This document shows positions 7,718 through 17,082 of a stretch of DNA of 64,000 bases, piece after piece (within the stretch, counting starts at the first letter, position 1; each line of letters starts with the position of its first letter). The notes beneath the pieces are model-generated. The model made no database searches. It was not told the DNA's origin and saw only the letters and a program-made list of their open reading frames with translations. The stretch is from Paenibacillus sp. FSL M7-0420 (GTDB taxonomy: Bacteria; Bacillota; Bacilli; Paenibacillales; Paenibacillaceae), in NCBI RefSeq assembly GCF_038002345.1, contig NZ_JBBOCJ010000001.1:1860001-1924000 (forward strand), written 5' to 3'. Both the position numbers and the translations under genes were made by a program.

Positions 7718-10672
7718 TTGTTTATCACGAGAAGTGTAAGAAAAAAAGTAATAGCTGGAGCACTCGCCATATGTCTTGCGATATTGCCGGCTGTCTCAGC
7801 TTTTGCGGGCAATGTATCCGATCTCGGTGGTAACTGGGCGAAGAATCAAATCAGTAAATGGATGGATCAAGGTCTGATCGCCGGCTACCCTGATGGTGAA
7901 TTCAAGCCGAATAATCCGGTGACTCGGGCGGAATTAACGGTTTTGATTAATAGGGCTTTTGGATTCACTGAAACGAAAAAAGCTAATTTTAGCGATATCT
8001 CCAACAGTAAATGGTATTATACAAGTATTTTGCAGGCTAATGCTGCGGGCTATGTTCAGGGCTACGAGGATGGGACCTTTAAGCCTGATCAGAAGATCAA
8101 CCGTCAGGAGCTGGCTGTGATCATTAGCAAGCTGCTCAAGCTGACAGCACCGGCTGCGGCTCCGGAGTTCAGAGATATTACTAAGAGTGCAGCTTGGAGC
8201 AAAGGTGCTATCGGGGCTGTAAGCGAACAAGGTATCATGACGGGTTCCGGTGATGGGAACTTTCGGCCCCTCGCTTATGCAACCCGGGCAGAGACCGTAG
8301 TCATTTTGGACAGGGCTCTATCCTTGCTAAATGCAGATTCCGATGAATATGTAATCATCTATGAAACACCAGGTATATATGGTCCGTTGTCAGGAATGTC
8401 GGAAGTAGACAGTGATGTAGTGGTCAGCGTGCCAGGTATCACACTCCGTAATATGAATATCACTGGAGATCTGCTGCTGGGAGAAGGCATAGCTGAAGGC
8501 GATGTGCGGCTCCAGAATGTAACAGTAAGAGGAAATACCGCAATTGAGGGCGGCGGGGCTAACAGTATTCATCTTGCGGATTCCACACTGGGTTCTGTGC
8601 GTGTTGACAAGGAAGAGGGCAGTGTAAGAGTGGTTGCTGAAGGAAAGACCCAAATCCATAACCTTCAGATTCAGTCCGCTGCTGCCGTTGAATCCCTCAC
8701 CGGTGCTGAGATCAGTACCCTTACGTTATCACCTGAAATTCCAGCCGATGCCCGCATTCTGTTGACCGGCAGCTTCAAGGCTGTAAATATTCTTGCATCA
8801 CGCCTTAACATTGAACTCAGCGGGGGCACTGTCGAGACAGTCAATGTTGATAAGACAGCGGGCAGTAATAAATTGGCCAATAGCAGCAATATCAAATCTA
8901 TGACAATGAACGCCGGTATACAAGTATCGGGTAAAGGCAACATCGGGAATGCGGTAGTCAACGCTTCGGGCATTACAATAGAGAATGCTCCAGGTAATCT
9001 TGCGATCGGCACTGATGTTCCGGCAGATGTGAAAGTGAATATAGCTGGTTCTGATAAAACAGTAGCTGCGTCTTCTGCAGTTCCTACAGCGGCTGTGTTA
9101 GTTGGCGGCGGAGGCGGAGGAACTGGTGGAGGCGGCAGTACGGCTGAAACACCGGCGCCAGCAGCGACACCAACAGCAGCACCAACGGAGGAGCCAACAG
9201 CAAAGCCAATACCAACAGCGGAACCAACGGCAACGCCGACACCAGTAGCAACGCCAGAACCTACGGCAACGCCGACACCAATAGCAACGCCAGAACCGAC
9301 AGCAACGCCGACACCAATAGCAACGCCAGCACCAACGGCAACGCCGACACCAATAGCAACGCCAGAACCGACGGCAACGCCGACACCAGCGGCGACAGCG
9401 AAGCCAACGGCGGTAACTTCACCGTCACCATCGCCGTTAGCGACACCAACGGCGGTGAATTCACCGTCGCCATCCCCATCCTCGTGGCCGGTAGTAACAC
9501 CCATAGTAACACCTGGGTCAACGGTGGCCCCCACACCGCCCATTGTAAATCATGGTGTTGTAAAAGGTTTCATTGAGCGTGCAGACGGGAAGGTTGTAGA
9601 TTCAGGTACTATATACTTAGTACGGGATAGCGATCATATGACTTACACCTCTGCTTTGACAAAAGGGGAATTCTCTATAGATTTGCCGGATGGGACGTAC
9701 AGAATTTACTCCATGCGTTCTACAACTACACAAGAGAATATTTCACTCTACTATATGTTTTACGTTATGAATGGCAAGGCTGACCGGGAAGTGCATATTC
9801 TCATTCCTGAGCAGCAGGCAGGTATGATACAGTATTCGGACGGGACAATAGTTGAGGATGGAGAAATTTTTGTACAGCGCCTGGACAGCGGGCCGATTGG
9901 CTGGTATAGTGCCAAAATCCAAGCAGGCAGGTTCAACTTTAATTTACCCGACGGTCATTATAACGTAGAAATGTTAATCTATGGCGAAACTAACAATCAA
10001 TTAAGAATTAATTATTTATTTGAGGTCATTGACGGGAAGAGTAATCTGAATATAAAATTGCCTCCAAAAATTGAAGGAAGCATTACCTTCGCGGACGGCT
10101 CCCCGATTGATGACGGATGGCTGGAAATTAGAGAAATGAATGCTCAGAATTTCGGGGTTTATACGGTCAATGTGGTTGCAGGTAAGTTTGATCTTTATCT
10201 GCCGGATGGCGACTATAGTATCCTGACCTTAAATACTGAAGATGGAAGAGCTATAGATTTACGTACGCAGATAAAGATTGTTAACGGTGAACCTGCCGCC
10301 GGGCCGATAGAAATCAAAGTACCTTTAGCAATATCAGGCAGGATATATAATGAGGACGGAACTCCATATGCTGATGGAGTATTGATGATCGAAGAGGTGG
10401 GTCCTGCTTCTCCGCTTCTATATGCTGCAACTGTTAAGAAGGGTCTGTTTGATTTCTATCTGCCGGACGGCTCATACCGGGTACATCTTTTAGCGGAAAA
10501 TATGTCCTCCAGCTACAATGTCAAATTCCCGTATTACAGGTTCTCGGTGCTGGATGGGCAGTCTGATCCGCGTGAGCTTGTAATCCATTTGCCAGCGAAT
10601 AATGTGACCGGTACTTTGAAATATGAAGACGGGACAATTGATCCCCTGGATATTACTTTGGCTAAGGAATAA
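7718..10672 (+). CDS. SLH-domain surface protein with Pro/Thr linker and C-terminal beta-sandwich repeats
   Basis: This 984-residue exported protein starts at TTG with a CGGGGGA ribosome site. It has a signal peptide (VIAGALAICLAILPAVSAFA) and three SLH domains (about residues 30-75, 90-135 and 150-205, with YPDGEFKP, YEDGTFKP and GSGDGNFRP turns) that bind secondary cell-wall polymer. A beta-helix-like region (about 215-450) follows, then a Pro/Thr/Ala linker (about 477-607). The C-terminal end has four ~85-residue repeats that share an F-x-LPDG-x-Y pattern (LPDGTYRIY, LPDGHYNVE, LPDGDYSIL, LPDGSYRVH), like carboxypeptidase-regulatory or Cna-B folds. A fifth repeat is cut after about 25 residues. 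A terminator follows. It probably displays adhesive or structural repeats on the cell wall; the ligand is unknown. Confidence 0.88.
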   Translation: MFITRSVRKKVIAGALAICLAILPAVSAFAGNVSDLGGNWAKNQISKWMDQGLIAGYPDGEFKPNNPVTRAELTVLINRAFGFTETKKANFSDISNSKWYYTSILQANAAGYVQGYEDGTFKPDQKINRQELAVIISKLLKLTAPAAAPEFRDITKSAAWSKGAIGAVSEQGIMTGSGDGNFRPLAYATRAETVVILDRALSLLNADSDEYVIIYETPGIYGPLSGMSEVDSDVVVSVPGITLRNMNITGDLLLGEGIAEGDVRLQNVTVRGNTAIEGGGANSIHLADSTLGSVRVDKEEGSVRVVAEGKTQIHNLQIQSAAAVESLTGAEISTLTLSPEIPADARILLTGSFKAVNILASRLNIELSGGTVETVNVDKTAGSNKLANSSNIKSMTMNAGIQVSGKGNIGNAVVNASGITIENAPGNLAIGTDVPADVKVNIAGSDKTVAASSAVPTAAVLVGGGGGGTGGGGSTAETPAPAATPTAAPTEEPTAKPIPTAEPTATPTPVATPEPTATPTPIATPEPTATPTPIATPAPTATPTPIATPEPTATPTPAATAKPTAVTSPSPSPLATPTAVNSPSPSPSSWPVVTPIVTPGSTVAPTPPIVNHGVVKGFIERADGKVVDSGTIYLVRDSDHMTYTSALTKGEFSIDLPDGTYRIYSMRSTTTQENISLYYMFYVMNGKADREVHILIPEQQAGMIQYSDGTIVEDGEIFVQRLDSGPIGWYSAKIQAGRFNFNLPDGHYNVEMLIYGETNNQLRINYLFEVIDGKSNLNIKLPPKIEGSITFADGSPIDDGWLEIREMNAQNFGVYTVNVVAGKFDLYLPDGDYSILTLNTEDGRAIDLRTQIKIVNGEPAAGPIEIKVPLAISGRIYNEDGTPYADGVLMIEEVGPASPLLYAATVKKGLFDFYLPDGSYRVHLLAENMSSSYNVKFPYYRFSVLDGQSDPRELVIHLPANNVTGTLKYEDGTIDPLDITLAKE
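9230..9393 (+). repeat. 36-bp coding tandem repeat in the Pro/Thr linker
   Basis: A unit starting GCAACGCCGACACCA recurs at 9230, 9266, 9302, 9338 and 9374, exactly every 36 bases, and encodes ATPTP-IATPEP-T. Near-identity at the DNA level points to recent slippage or recombination, so linker length may vary between strains. Confidence 0.85.
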
Positions 10673-10705
10673 TAACCAAATACAGCAGATTATCAGAAAT
10701 AACAG

Positions 10706-10745
10706 AGCAGCGCTTCTCCCGTTACTTGGAGAGCCGCTGCTTTGT
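10706..10745 (+). terminator. Terminator of the SLH gene
   Basis: AGCAGCG-CTTCTCC pairs with GGAGAG-CCGCTGCT, followed by TTTGTT, 34 bases after the SLH stop codon. Confidence 0.75.
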
Positions 10746-10832
10746 TGCATATTGTACTGGCGGTATCAGCGGGTAATATGCAGTCAACCCAGAGTTAAGC
10801 TGCTGAGCAGTGATGCTGTATTTGAATAATGT

Positions 10833-11000
10833 TGCAGATATTACAACTTGGTTCTGTAAATAGCTTTTGTTCGGAGGGGGTTGTTGCACGAAATGCAAGA
10901 ATTTTTCTATTAATCCGCCTGTAGGTGGAGAAATGCTGCAATTCCTACAACAATTCTAATTTATGGACGCTTTTATGAGCAGAATGTTGTATTATGGGCA
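10833..11000. repeat. Four-core 13-bp phased repeat locus (family B)
   Basis: Four 13-bp cores with palindromic ends and an asymmetric centre lie at 10833 (TGCA-GATAT-TACA), 10885 (TGCA-CGAAA-TGCA), 10937 (TGCA-ATTCC-TACA) and 10988 (TGTA-TTATG-GGCA). Spacings are 52, 52 and 51. Sequences between cores are not conserved. No gene lies here. The same design occurs at 25411, 26392 and 36497. Confidence 0.6.
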
Positions 11001-11054
11001 TGATTTTAAAAAAAGAAGCGGCGTACCCTCTACCCCATACTGTAAGCTAATTGA

Positions 11055-11296
11055 GAGCTTGTTGCGGCAACGGCAGTTGGAAGTTCTATCAGTAATTATG
11101 GTGAAATCCGGAAGTATGTTACTAACTTAAGTTCTGAGTGTAGAGATAGCTCTTTTTAGTAGAATCGCGTCCGCAGCATTGGTATACTTTAACAAAAGAT
11201 CCATCCGATCATGGTATTGTCATTGAAATCAGTGATTTTTGCTTGTCGCAGATCTATATACTCGGGCTTGTAGAAGCCGGCGTTAGTTTGTTATAG
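11055..11296 (+). pseudogene. Possible gene remnant with homopolymer frameshift
   Basis: A frame from 11055 reads ELVAATAVGSSISNYGEI and on to ECRDSSF, then stops. Adding one T in the T5 run at 11153-11157 continues it as LVESRPQHWYTLTKDPSDHG and on to VEAGVSLL, with a stop at 11294. The joined ~80 residues look protein-like in composition, but I do not recognise a family, and stops lie directly upstream, so there is no start. It could be chance. The rest of the gap up to 11344 holds nothing else that I can name. Confidence 0.3.
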
Positions 11297-11344
11297 CTGC
11301 CTGTTACTACATGCGATGTTAAATAGAAGTACAGGAGGTTCATT

Positions 11345-12094
11345 ATGCAACAGAGGGTGCTGCTGATCGAGGATGATGAAGCGATCAGCGAAATGGTCCA
11401 TTCTTATCTGACCAAAGAGGGCTATGAGGTGGAGATCGCATATGACGGGGACATGGCAGTGAGCAAGTTCCTGGGCGGCCTTACTTACGATCTGGTATTG
11501 CTGGATTTGATGCTGCCGAAGCGCAGCGGCACGGATGTGCTGCAGATCATCCGCAGCGGCAGCCTTGTGCCGGTGCTGATTATGTCGGCGAAGGACAGCG
11601 ATGTGGACAAGGCGCTGGGGCTGGGCTTCGGCGCGGATGATTATATTACGAAGCCGTTCTCGATGATTGAGCTGGCGGCCCGGGTGAAGGCGGCGATCCG
11701 CCGGGCGGGGTATGCTGCATCTGGAAGCCAGGCTGCTGCCGGGAGCGGATCGCAGGGCAGCGGGGAGTCTCAGCCAGAGAAGCCGAAGGGCATCGAGCTG
11801 CGCGGACTGAGCGTGGACCTGGATAACTTCTCCGTGCGGAAGAACGGGCAAGACCTGAAGCTGACCGCCAAGGAGTTCCACATCCTGAAGCTGTTCGTGA
11901 GCAGTCCAGGCCGGGTATTCACCAAGGCACAGATCTACAGCCAAGTCTGGGAAGAGGATTATTTTGGCGATGAGAACGTAATTAATGTACATATGCGCAG
12001 ATTGCGTGAGAAAATTGAGGATGATCCCTCCCGTCCAGAGTATATCAAGACGCTGTGGGGGATCGGCTACAAGCTGGGGGATGTCCTATTATGA
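11345..12094 (+). CDS. OmpR-family response regulator
   Basis: A 249-residue regulator. The receiver domain (about 1-120) has the acidic pair EDD near residue 10, the phospho-acceptor in LVLLDLMLP near residue 57, a switch residue block MSAKDS and the KPF lysine. A linker rich in G/S/Q (about 125-150) follows, then a winged-helix DNA-binding domain (about 155-245) with the GRVFTKAQIYSQVW recognition region and VHMRRLREKIEDDP. ATG is preceded by AGGAGG. Its stop overlaps the kinase start as ATGA, so the pair is translationally coupled. With the ABC exporter genes that follow, it resembles peptide-antibiotic-sensing modules. Direct repeats at 13029-13060 are its likely binding site. Confidence 0.9.
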   Translation: MQQRVLLIEDDEAISEMVHSYLTKEGYEVEIAYDGDMAVSKFLGGLTYDLVLLDLMLPKRSGTDVLQIIRSGSLVPVLIMSAKDSDVDKALGLGFGADDYITKPFSMIELAARVKAAIRRAGYAASGSQAAAGSGSQGSGESQPEKPKGIELRGLSVDLDNFSVRKNGQDLKLTAKEFHILKLFVSSPGRVFTKAQIYSQVWEEDYFGDENVINVHMRRLREKIEDDPSRPEYIKTLWGIGYKLGDVLL

Positions 12095-13026
12095 TCATCC
12101 TGTTGCTGGTTCTGCTTGTGCTGCTGCTTGTGATCACTACGCTGCAGTTCCTGAATTCACGGCAGCATGCCCGCCAATTGGACTACATTCACTATAAACT
12201 GGAGAGCATCATAGAAGGCGGATCGCATGAGCGGCTGCTGCTGATGAGCAGCAGTCCGCAGGTGCAGCAGCTGCTGACCGATCTGAACCGGCTGCTCGAT
12301 GTCAATCATCAGGGAGCGGCCAAGCGGAGTAAGCTGGAGCAATCCATGCGCGGAATGCTGGCGAATGTGTCGCATGATCTGAAGACGCCCCTGACGGTGG
12401 TGCTGGGCTATATTGAGACGCTGCTGCATGATGAGGCGATATCCAAGGAAGAGCAGGAACGGATGCTGCGGACGATTCACAACAAGGCTGGTGAGGTCAT
12501 TGTGCTGATGAACCGGTTCTTTGATCTGGCGAAGCTGGAGTCCGGGGACCGGGATATCCCGCTCTCGCGGGTAGAACTGGGCGAGGTCTGCCGCCGGAAT
12601 ATTCTGGCCTTCTATGATCTGCTTAGTGAGAGCGGCACGGATGTGCAGATCGAGATCCCGGAAGAGCCGCTTCATATCATGGGCAACGATGAGGCGCTGG
12701 ACCGGATTCTGACGAACCTGCTCTCTAACGCGATTACCTACGGTAATGCAGGGGGAGTGCTGGGGCTGAAGCTGTACCCGGACGCCGGACGGGTCTGCAT
12801 AGAAGTGTGGGACCGGGGCAAGGGCATTGCCGAAGGCCACGAGGATAAAGTATTCGAGCGGCTGTACACCCTGGAGGATTCGCGCAACCGCGACTACCAG
12901 GGCAGCGGCCTGGGGCTGACGATTACGAAGCGGCTGACCGAGCAGATGAACGGCACCATTTCCCTGAGCAGCCAGCCACACGTGCGTACGGCGTTTACGC
13001 TTTCTTTTCCCAGACAGTCCTTCTGA
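12091..13026 (+). CDS. Sensor histidine kinase partner of the response regulator
   Basis: A 311-residue kinase with a single N-terminal membrane segment (IILLLVLLVLLLVITTLQF) and almost no extracellular part. The dimerisation/phospho-acceptor helix is HDLKTPLTVVLGYIETL (His near residue 93), and the ATPase domain has N (NLLSNAI), G1 (DRGKGI) and G2 (GSGLGLTI) boxes. The start at 12091 gives the ATGA overlap with the regulator gene. A frame opening at 12055 lacks a ribosome site. Small kinases with no sensor domain that sit beside ABC transporters often sense the drug indirectly through the transporter. Whether that holds here is inference. Confidence 0.88.
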   Translation: MIILLLVLLVLLLVITTLQFLNSRQHARQLDYIHYKLESIIEGGSHERLLLMSSSPQVQQLLTDLNRLLDVNHQGAAKRSKLEQSMRGMLANVSHDLKTPLTVVLGYIETLLHDEAISKEEQERMLRTIHNKAGEVIVLMNRFFDLAKLESGDRDIPLSRVELGEVCRRNILAFYDLLSESGTDVQIEIPEEPLHIMGNDEALDRILTNLLSNAITYGNAGGVLGLKLYPDAGRVCIEVWDRGKGIAEGHEDKVFERLYTLEDSRNRDYQGSGLGLTITKRLTEQMNGTISLSSQPHVRTAFTLSFPRQSF

Positions 13027-13028
13027 AG

Positions 13029-13087
13029 CTTCTTAAGAATTAAGTAAGATTTCAGTAAGAAAAAAGCAAATTCCGCCCTGTAGAATA
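13029..13087 (+). promoter_or_regulatory. Direct-repeat operator and -10 box before the ABC genes
   Basis: TTAAGTAAGA (13040) and TTCAGTAAGA (13051) are 11 bases apart, and a weaker third copy CTTCTTAAGA lies at 13029. TAGAAT at 13082 is a candidate -10 with no consensus -35 in front. Eleven-base direct repeats beside a poor -35 are the usual layout for activation by OmpR/PhoB-type regulators. Confidence 0.55.
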
Positions 13088-13130
13088 AATACCAGGAAGA
13101 ACAAGACGAGGCTAAAGGGGATAACGGAAA

Positions 13131-14048
13131 ATGACAACGATACTCCGGACATGGGATCTGACCAAGGTCTATGAGGATAAGGAAATTGTAAGCAGTGTGA
13201 ATATGGAGATTAAGCAGGGTGAAATTTACGGTTTCCTGGGGCCGAACGGCGCGGGCAAAACAACGGTGATGAAAATGATCACAAATCTGGTGAAGCCGAC
13301 GGCGGGCGAGATTGAATTTGCCGGGGAGAAGATGACCCATCGCTCTTACGACATGCTGAAGCGCATGGGCAGCATTATTGAATACCCGGTGTTCTACGAC
13401 AAGCTGAGTGCCCGCGAGAATCTGGCGCTGCATGGGGAGTATATGGGCTTTTATGATGCCAATGCGATAGAGGAAGCGCTCGAATTGGTGAAGCTGAGAG
13501 CGGTGGACAACAAGCCGGTGAAGAATTTCTCCCTGGGGATGAAGCAGCGGCTGGGCATTGCCAGAGCGGTCATGACCAAGCCGGAGCTGCTGATTCTTGA
13601 CGAACCGATTAACGGGCTGGACCCGCTTGGAATCAAGGAGCTGCGCGAGGTGTTCCGTATGCTGAGCCGTGATTATGGCATGACCCTGCTGATCTCCAGC
13701 CACATTCTGGGCGAAATCGAGCAGATTGCCGACACGATCGGCGTAATCCGTGAAGGGGTGCTGGTAGAGCAGGTGGCTATGGATACGATCCGAAATCAGC
13801 AAACTCAGTATATCGAACTGGTGACTAGCGAGTGCACGAAGGCCGTCTTCATCCTGGAGGGGAAGCTGGGCATCCGCAATTACAAGGTGCTTGACCCGCG
13901 GACCATTCGTGTCTATGAAGATATCCCGCAGCTTGAGCTGAGCCGGGCCCTGTCCGCAGCAGAGGTGGAGCTGGAGAGTATGAGCAAGAAGCATCATTCG
14001 CTGGAGGATCATTTTGTGGAACTGATGGGGGGCGTTAACCATGCTTAA
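13131..14048 (+). CDS. ABC transporter ATP-binding protein (bacitracin/lantibiotic-export type)
   Basis: A 305-residue ATPase with Walker A GPNGAGKTT near residue 40, signature FSLGMKQRLGIARA near 135, Walker B LLILDEPINGLDPLG near 155, and the switch histidine in ISSHILGEIEQ. The extra ~80-residue C-terminal domain is typical of BcrA/LanF-like ATPases that drive two-component exporters of peptide antibiotics. It overlaps the permease start by 8 bases. It is transcribed after the two-component genes, with its own candidate promoter. The family call is good; the exported compound is unknown. Confidence 0.88.
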   Translation: MTTILRTWDLTKVYEDKEIVSSVNMEIKQGEIYGFLGPNGAGKTTVMKMITNLVKPTAGEIEFAGEKMTHRSYDMLKRMGSIIEYPVFYDKLSARENLALHGEYMGFYDANAIEEALELVKLRAVDNKPVKNFSLGMKQRLGIARAVMTKPELLILDEPINGLDPLGIKELREVFRMLSRDYGMTLLISSHILGEIEQIADTIGVIREGVLVEQVAMDTIRNQQTQYIELVTSECTKAVFILEGKLGIRNYKVLDPRTIRVYEDIPQLELSRALSAAEVELESMSKKHHSLEDHFVELMGGVNHA

Positions 14049-14727
14049 GTTAATCCGGCTGGAGCTGCGCAAGAGTAAATTCACTTTTCTTAAGGGCGTG
14101 CTGATTGCGGATCTGGCCATTTTGGTCCTTATGCTTCTTCTAGCCTTTACCGGGATGGATGATGGGGAATTCGGAACGTATGGCGATTTATTTCAAGGGG
14201 TGTCTGTTTTTGTAAAAGCGACCTATATCATCTTCGCCTCCGTTCTGATCAGCAAGCTGGTCATCGACGAGTATAAGAATAATACAATCACAGTGCTGTT
14301 CATGTACCCTGTACCGCGTAAAATGCTCATGGCGGCCAAGCTAATCATTGTCTTCCTGTTCACCTTCTTAAGTATTTGGCTGTCTAATATTGTGATTAGC
14401 GGTATTCTTGCAGGTGTCGGTTATTTCCTGCCTAATGTTATTCAAGGCGCGCTGACACAGAAGCTGCTGCTTACCCACCTGATAACAGCCGGAACAGATG
14501 CGCTCTACGCGGCAGGCATCGGACTGATTCCGTTATACTTCGGGATGCGCCGCAAATCCGTATCGGCCACGATTGTCTCCGCCGTGCTGATCGTCATGCT
14601 GATCTCCTCAGGCTTCGGGAACTTCCGCATGGGTAACCTGCTCGGGATCTCGGTTAGCCTGGCCCTGGCCGGGGTGGCGATTGCCTACCTCTCCATCCGC
14701 AAGATCGAGCATCAGGATATAAGCTGA
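14041..14727 (+). CDS. ABC-2-type permease
   Basis: A 228-residue membrane protein with about six hydrophobic segments (for example GVLIADLAILVLMLLLAFTG, ATYIIFASVLISKLVI, LIIVFLFTFLSIWLSNIVIS and VSAVLIVMLISSGF). It belongs to the ABC-2 group that partners with BcrA/LanF-like ATPases. The 8-base overlap with the ATPase gene indicates coupled translation. Together they would form a two-subunit exporter or self-protection pump. A hairpin terminator follows. Confidence 0.82.
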   Translation: MLKLIRLELRKSKFTFLKGVLIADLAILVLMLLLAFTGMDDGEFGTYGDLFQGVSVFVKATYIIFASVLISKLVIDEYKNNTITVLFMYPVPRKMLMAAKLIIVFLFTFLSIWLSNIVISGILAGVGYFLPNVIQGALTQKLLLTHLITAGTDALYAAGIGLIPLYFGMRRKSVSATIVSAVLIVMLISSGFGNFRMGNLLGISVSLALAGVAIAYLSIRKIEHQDIS

Positions 14728-14768
14728 CATCGCCGGAATTCAAGCCTGTCCTCTCATAGAAATGCAGT

Positions 14769-14812
14769 GAACAGTGCGGTCCTTCTACAGGACTTGCACT
14801 GTTTCTGTCGTT
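14769..14812 (+). terminator. Terminator of the ABC operon
   Basis: AACAGTGC-GGTCCT pairs with AGGACT-TGCACTGTT, followed by a T-rich tail, about 40 bases after the permease stop. Confidence 0.7.
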
Positions 14813-14969
14813 TTACAGTCTGCCCCGGTGCCATGTTTTTCTGGCGACCGTTAACGTTTTTTTTGCTATAATAGGAACTAATTCAGAGAGTTCTACATAA
14901 TCAGAGCGTTTATACAGTCTTCGGACGCTAACTATAGCAGGGTTGAAGGAGCAGCGGAGGAGGTGGGCT

Positions 14970-16787
14970 ATGCTTAAAGACTGGGCTTCTATTCTGGACA
15001 ACGCGCTGTCTGGTGAAAGTGCTTATAGGGCGTTGTTCGATCATCATCCGGACCTCATCATTGTGCTGGACAGGCAGGGAAGGTACAGGGACAGTAACCG
15101 GATGTTAAGTGCCGAGGAGGCAGGCATATTGAACGATTGCCGGATGCATCCGCCCGGTGAGGCTCATTTCGCAGCGGCCCTGGCCGGGATTACATCGGGC
15201 TTCGAGCTGGCCATGGAAGCCTCGGAAGGACATGAAGAGACGGGGAGAGGGGCCGGCGGTGCTGAGTCTGGGGGTAATTATGGTGCTGGAAGTGCGGGAA
15301 ATACTAGTGCTGTAAATGTGGTAAGTACTGGTGTTGGAAGTACTGAGAGTGCTGGGAATTCTGGAAGTGCCAAGAGTACGGGAAGTGCTTGCGGTGCAGG
15401 GGTTACGGTACGCTATGTGCCGCTTCACACAGACGAAGGCATTGCCGGTGTATTCGCTATCCTCCATGATTCGGGGAACCAGCCCCTGTCCAGTCTGCTG
15501 CATAGCTGGGTGAGCATGAGCAGCAGCCATGCGGCAGGTGCTGAGCGGAATGTGCAGGCAGGAGACGGGTATTCTGCGTATGCGGATGAAGTGGCCGCCG
15601 CGAAGGATGACGAGGAGCTGCCGCAGGCCGAATTCGTGTTCGAGATGGCCGAGGACAAGCGGCTTAGCCTCATTCTGAACTCTGTCTCTGCCGGAATCTT
15701 CGGCCTGGACAACCTCGGCCGGACCATCTTCATTAACCGTGAAGGGGCAGAGATGCTGGGCTACGAGCCGTCAGAGCTGACCGGGCTGCCGATGATGGAG
15801 ATGATCCATTACATGCATGGAGGCGCGCCCCGCCATTCTCCGCTGGAGTGCCCCATCGTGCTTACCCTGCAAGACGGAGTTACCCGCAGCAAGGCGGATG
15901 ATGTCTTCTGGCGCAAGGATGGAACCAGCTTCTTCGTGAATTACCGGATCGCTCCGCTGCTGGACAGAGGCGTGATCTGCGGTGTGGTTATTTCCTTCAG
16001 CGATATTACGAACGAGCGGGAGATCCTCCGCGCCAAGGAATCAGCAGAGCAGGCTGCACAGGCCAAGTCGGATTTCCTGGCAATGATGAGCCATGAGATT
16101 CGCACGCCGATGAACGGAATGATCGGCATGGCCGACCTGCTGCTGGAGACCGAGCTTGGGGAGGAGCAGCGCAGCTACGCCGAGATTCTGCGCAGCAGCA
16201 GCTACAGCCTGCTGCAGATTCTTAATGACATCCTCGATTTCAGCAAGATGGAGGCCGGCAAGATGCCGCTGCAATCCGAACGCTTCGATCTGCGGGAGAT
16301 GCTGGAGGGCATTATTGATCTGTTCACTCCAAAGGCGGAGGAGAAGAAGCTTTCCCTGCGCTGGTGGGCAGATACCAGTGTGCCGGACATTGTCACGACC
16401 GATCCTAGCCGGCTGCGCCAGATTATCGTTAATCTGGTCGGCAACGCGCTGAAATTCACCGATCGGGGCAGTGTCACCTTGTCAGTCAAGAACATCCCGC
16501 TGCCCGCTTCAACGGAATATCTGCTGGAGTTCTCGGTCCGCGATACCGGTGTAGGCATTGCCGACAGCAAGTTGAATCTGCTCTTCCAGTCCTTCTCCCA
16601 GCTGCATCCGTCCATTAACCGCAAATACGGCGGAACCGGGCTGGGACTTGCCATCTGCAAGCAGCTCGTGGAGCTGATGGGCGGAACGATCTTCGTGGAG
16701 AGCGAGGAGGACCGGGGATCGATCTTCCGGTTTATGCTGCCTTTTATGAAGGAAGAGGCGGAGCCCGAGCCTGAGTTACTCTCCTGA
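14970..16787 (+). CDS. Soluble PAS-domain sensor histidine kinase with a Gly/Ser/Ala insert
   Basis: A 605-residue cytoplasmic kinase without membrane segments. A first PAS fold ([20 protein letters not shown], about residues 20-60) is interrupted by a ~50-residue Gly/Ser/Ala/Asn insert (about 90-145). A second PAS/PAC follows ([20 protein letters not shown], about 240-355), then the HisKA block [20 protein letters not shown] (His near 376) and an ATPase domain with [15 protein letters not shown] and GGTGLGLAI. There is no receiver domain, and no regulator gene adjoins, so its partner is elsewhere. ATG 14970 has GGAGGAGG upstream; the TTG at 14943 does not. The signal sensed is unknown. Confidence 0.87.
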   Translation: MLKDWASILDNALSGESAYRALFDHHPDLIIVLDRQGRYRDSNRMLSAEEAGILNDCRMHPPGEAHFAAALAGITSGFELAMEASEGHEETGRGAGGAESGGNYGAGSAGNTSAVNVVSTGVGSTESAGNSGSAKSTGSACGAGVTVRYVPLHTDEGIAGVFAILHDSGNQPLSSLLHSWVSMSSSHAAGAERNVQAGDGYSAYADEVAAAKDDEELPQAEFVFEMAEDKRLSLILNSVSAGIFGLDNLGRTIFINREGAEMLGYEPSELTGLPMMEMIHYMHGGAPRHSPLECPIVLTLQDGVTRSKADDVFWRKDGTSFFVNYRIAPLLDRGVICGVVISFSDITNEREILRAKESAEQAAQAKSDFLAMMSHEIRTPMNGMIGMADLLLETELGEEQRSYAEILRSSSYSLLQILNDILDFSKMEAGKMPLQSERFDLREMLEGIIDLFTPKAEEKKLSLRWWADTSVPDIVTTDPSRLRQIIVNLVGNALKFTDRGSVTLSVKNIPLPASTEYLLEFSVRDTGVGIADSKLNLLFQSFSQLHPSINRKYGGTGLGLAICKQLVELMGGTIFVESEEDRGSIFRFMLPFMKEEAEPEPELLS

Positions 16788-16869
16788 GGGGTAACCCGAG
16801 CCGAGTGCTGACGTTCATTTGTGTTCTCGTATATCGAGGACAATCACCTGTTCTCAACTATCAAGCCAG

Positions 16870-16915
16870 ACAACCTGTTCCCAAGATACAGTGGGAGCGG
16901 GTTGTTTCTGTCTGT
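16870..16915 (+). terminator. Terminator of the PAS kinase gene
   Basis: ACAACC-TGTTCCC pairs with GGGAGCG-GGTTGT, followed by TTCTGTCTGTT. The T-tract is interrupted, so strength is uncertain. Confidence 0.5.
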
Positions 16916-17011
16916 TATATCCACTCTAACGCTTGGGCAGCGTAAACAATTGTATGTTCTCCACTTGCTCACCTTCGATTGGCTCTTAACGGGACACAGT
17001 AAAAATGCTTG

Positions 17012-17039
17012 TTGCATTGTAAGCGGATTATAGTAGAAT
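17012..17039 (+). promoter_or_regulatory. Promoter for the methyltransferase gene
   Basis: TTGCAT (17012-17017), a 16-base spacer and TAGAAT (17034-17039) lie about 45 bases before the ATG at 17083. Confidence 0.5.
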
Positions 17040-17082
17040 CAGAAAGTGCCATTTCCAAATTCTTCTTACAAGGGGGAGTAAC

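Noticed and set aside
8671..9543. Minus-strand Gly/Val-rich protein
   Set aside because: It is the antisense of the Pro/Thr linker of the SLH gene. The repeat composition keeps the frame open.
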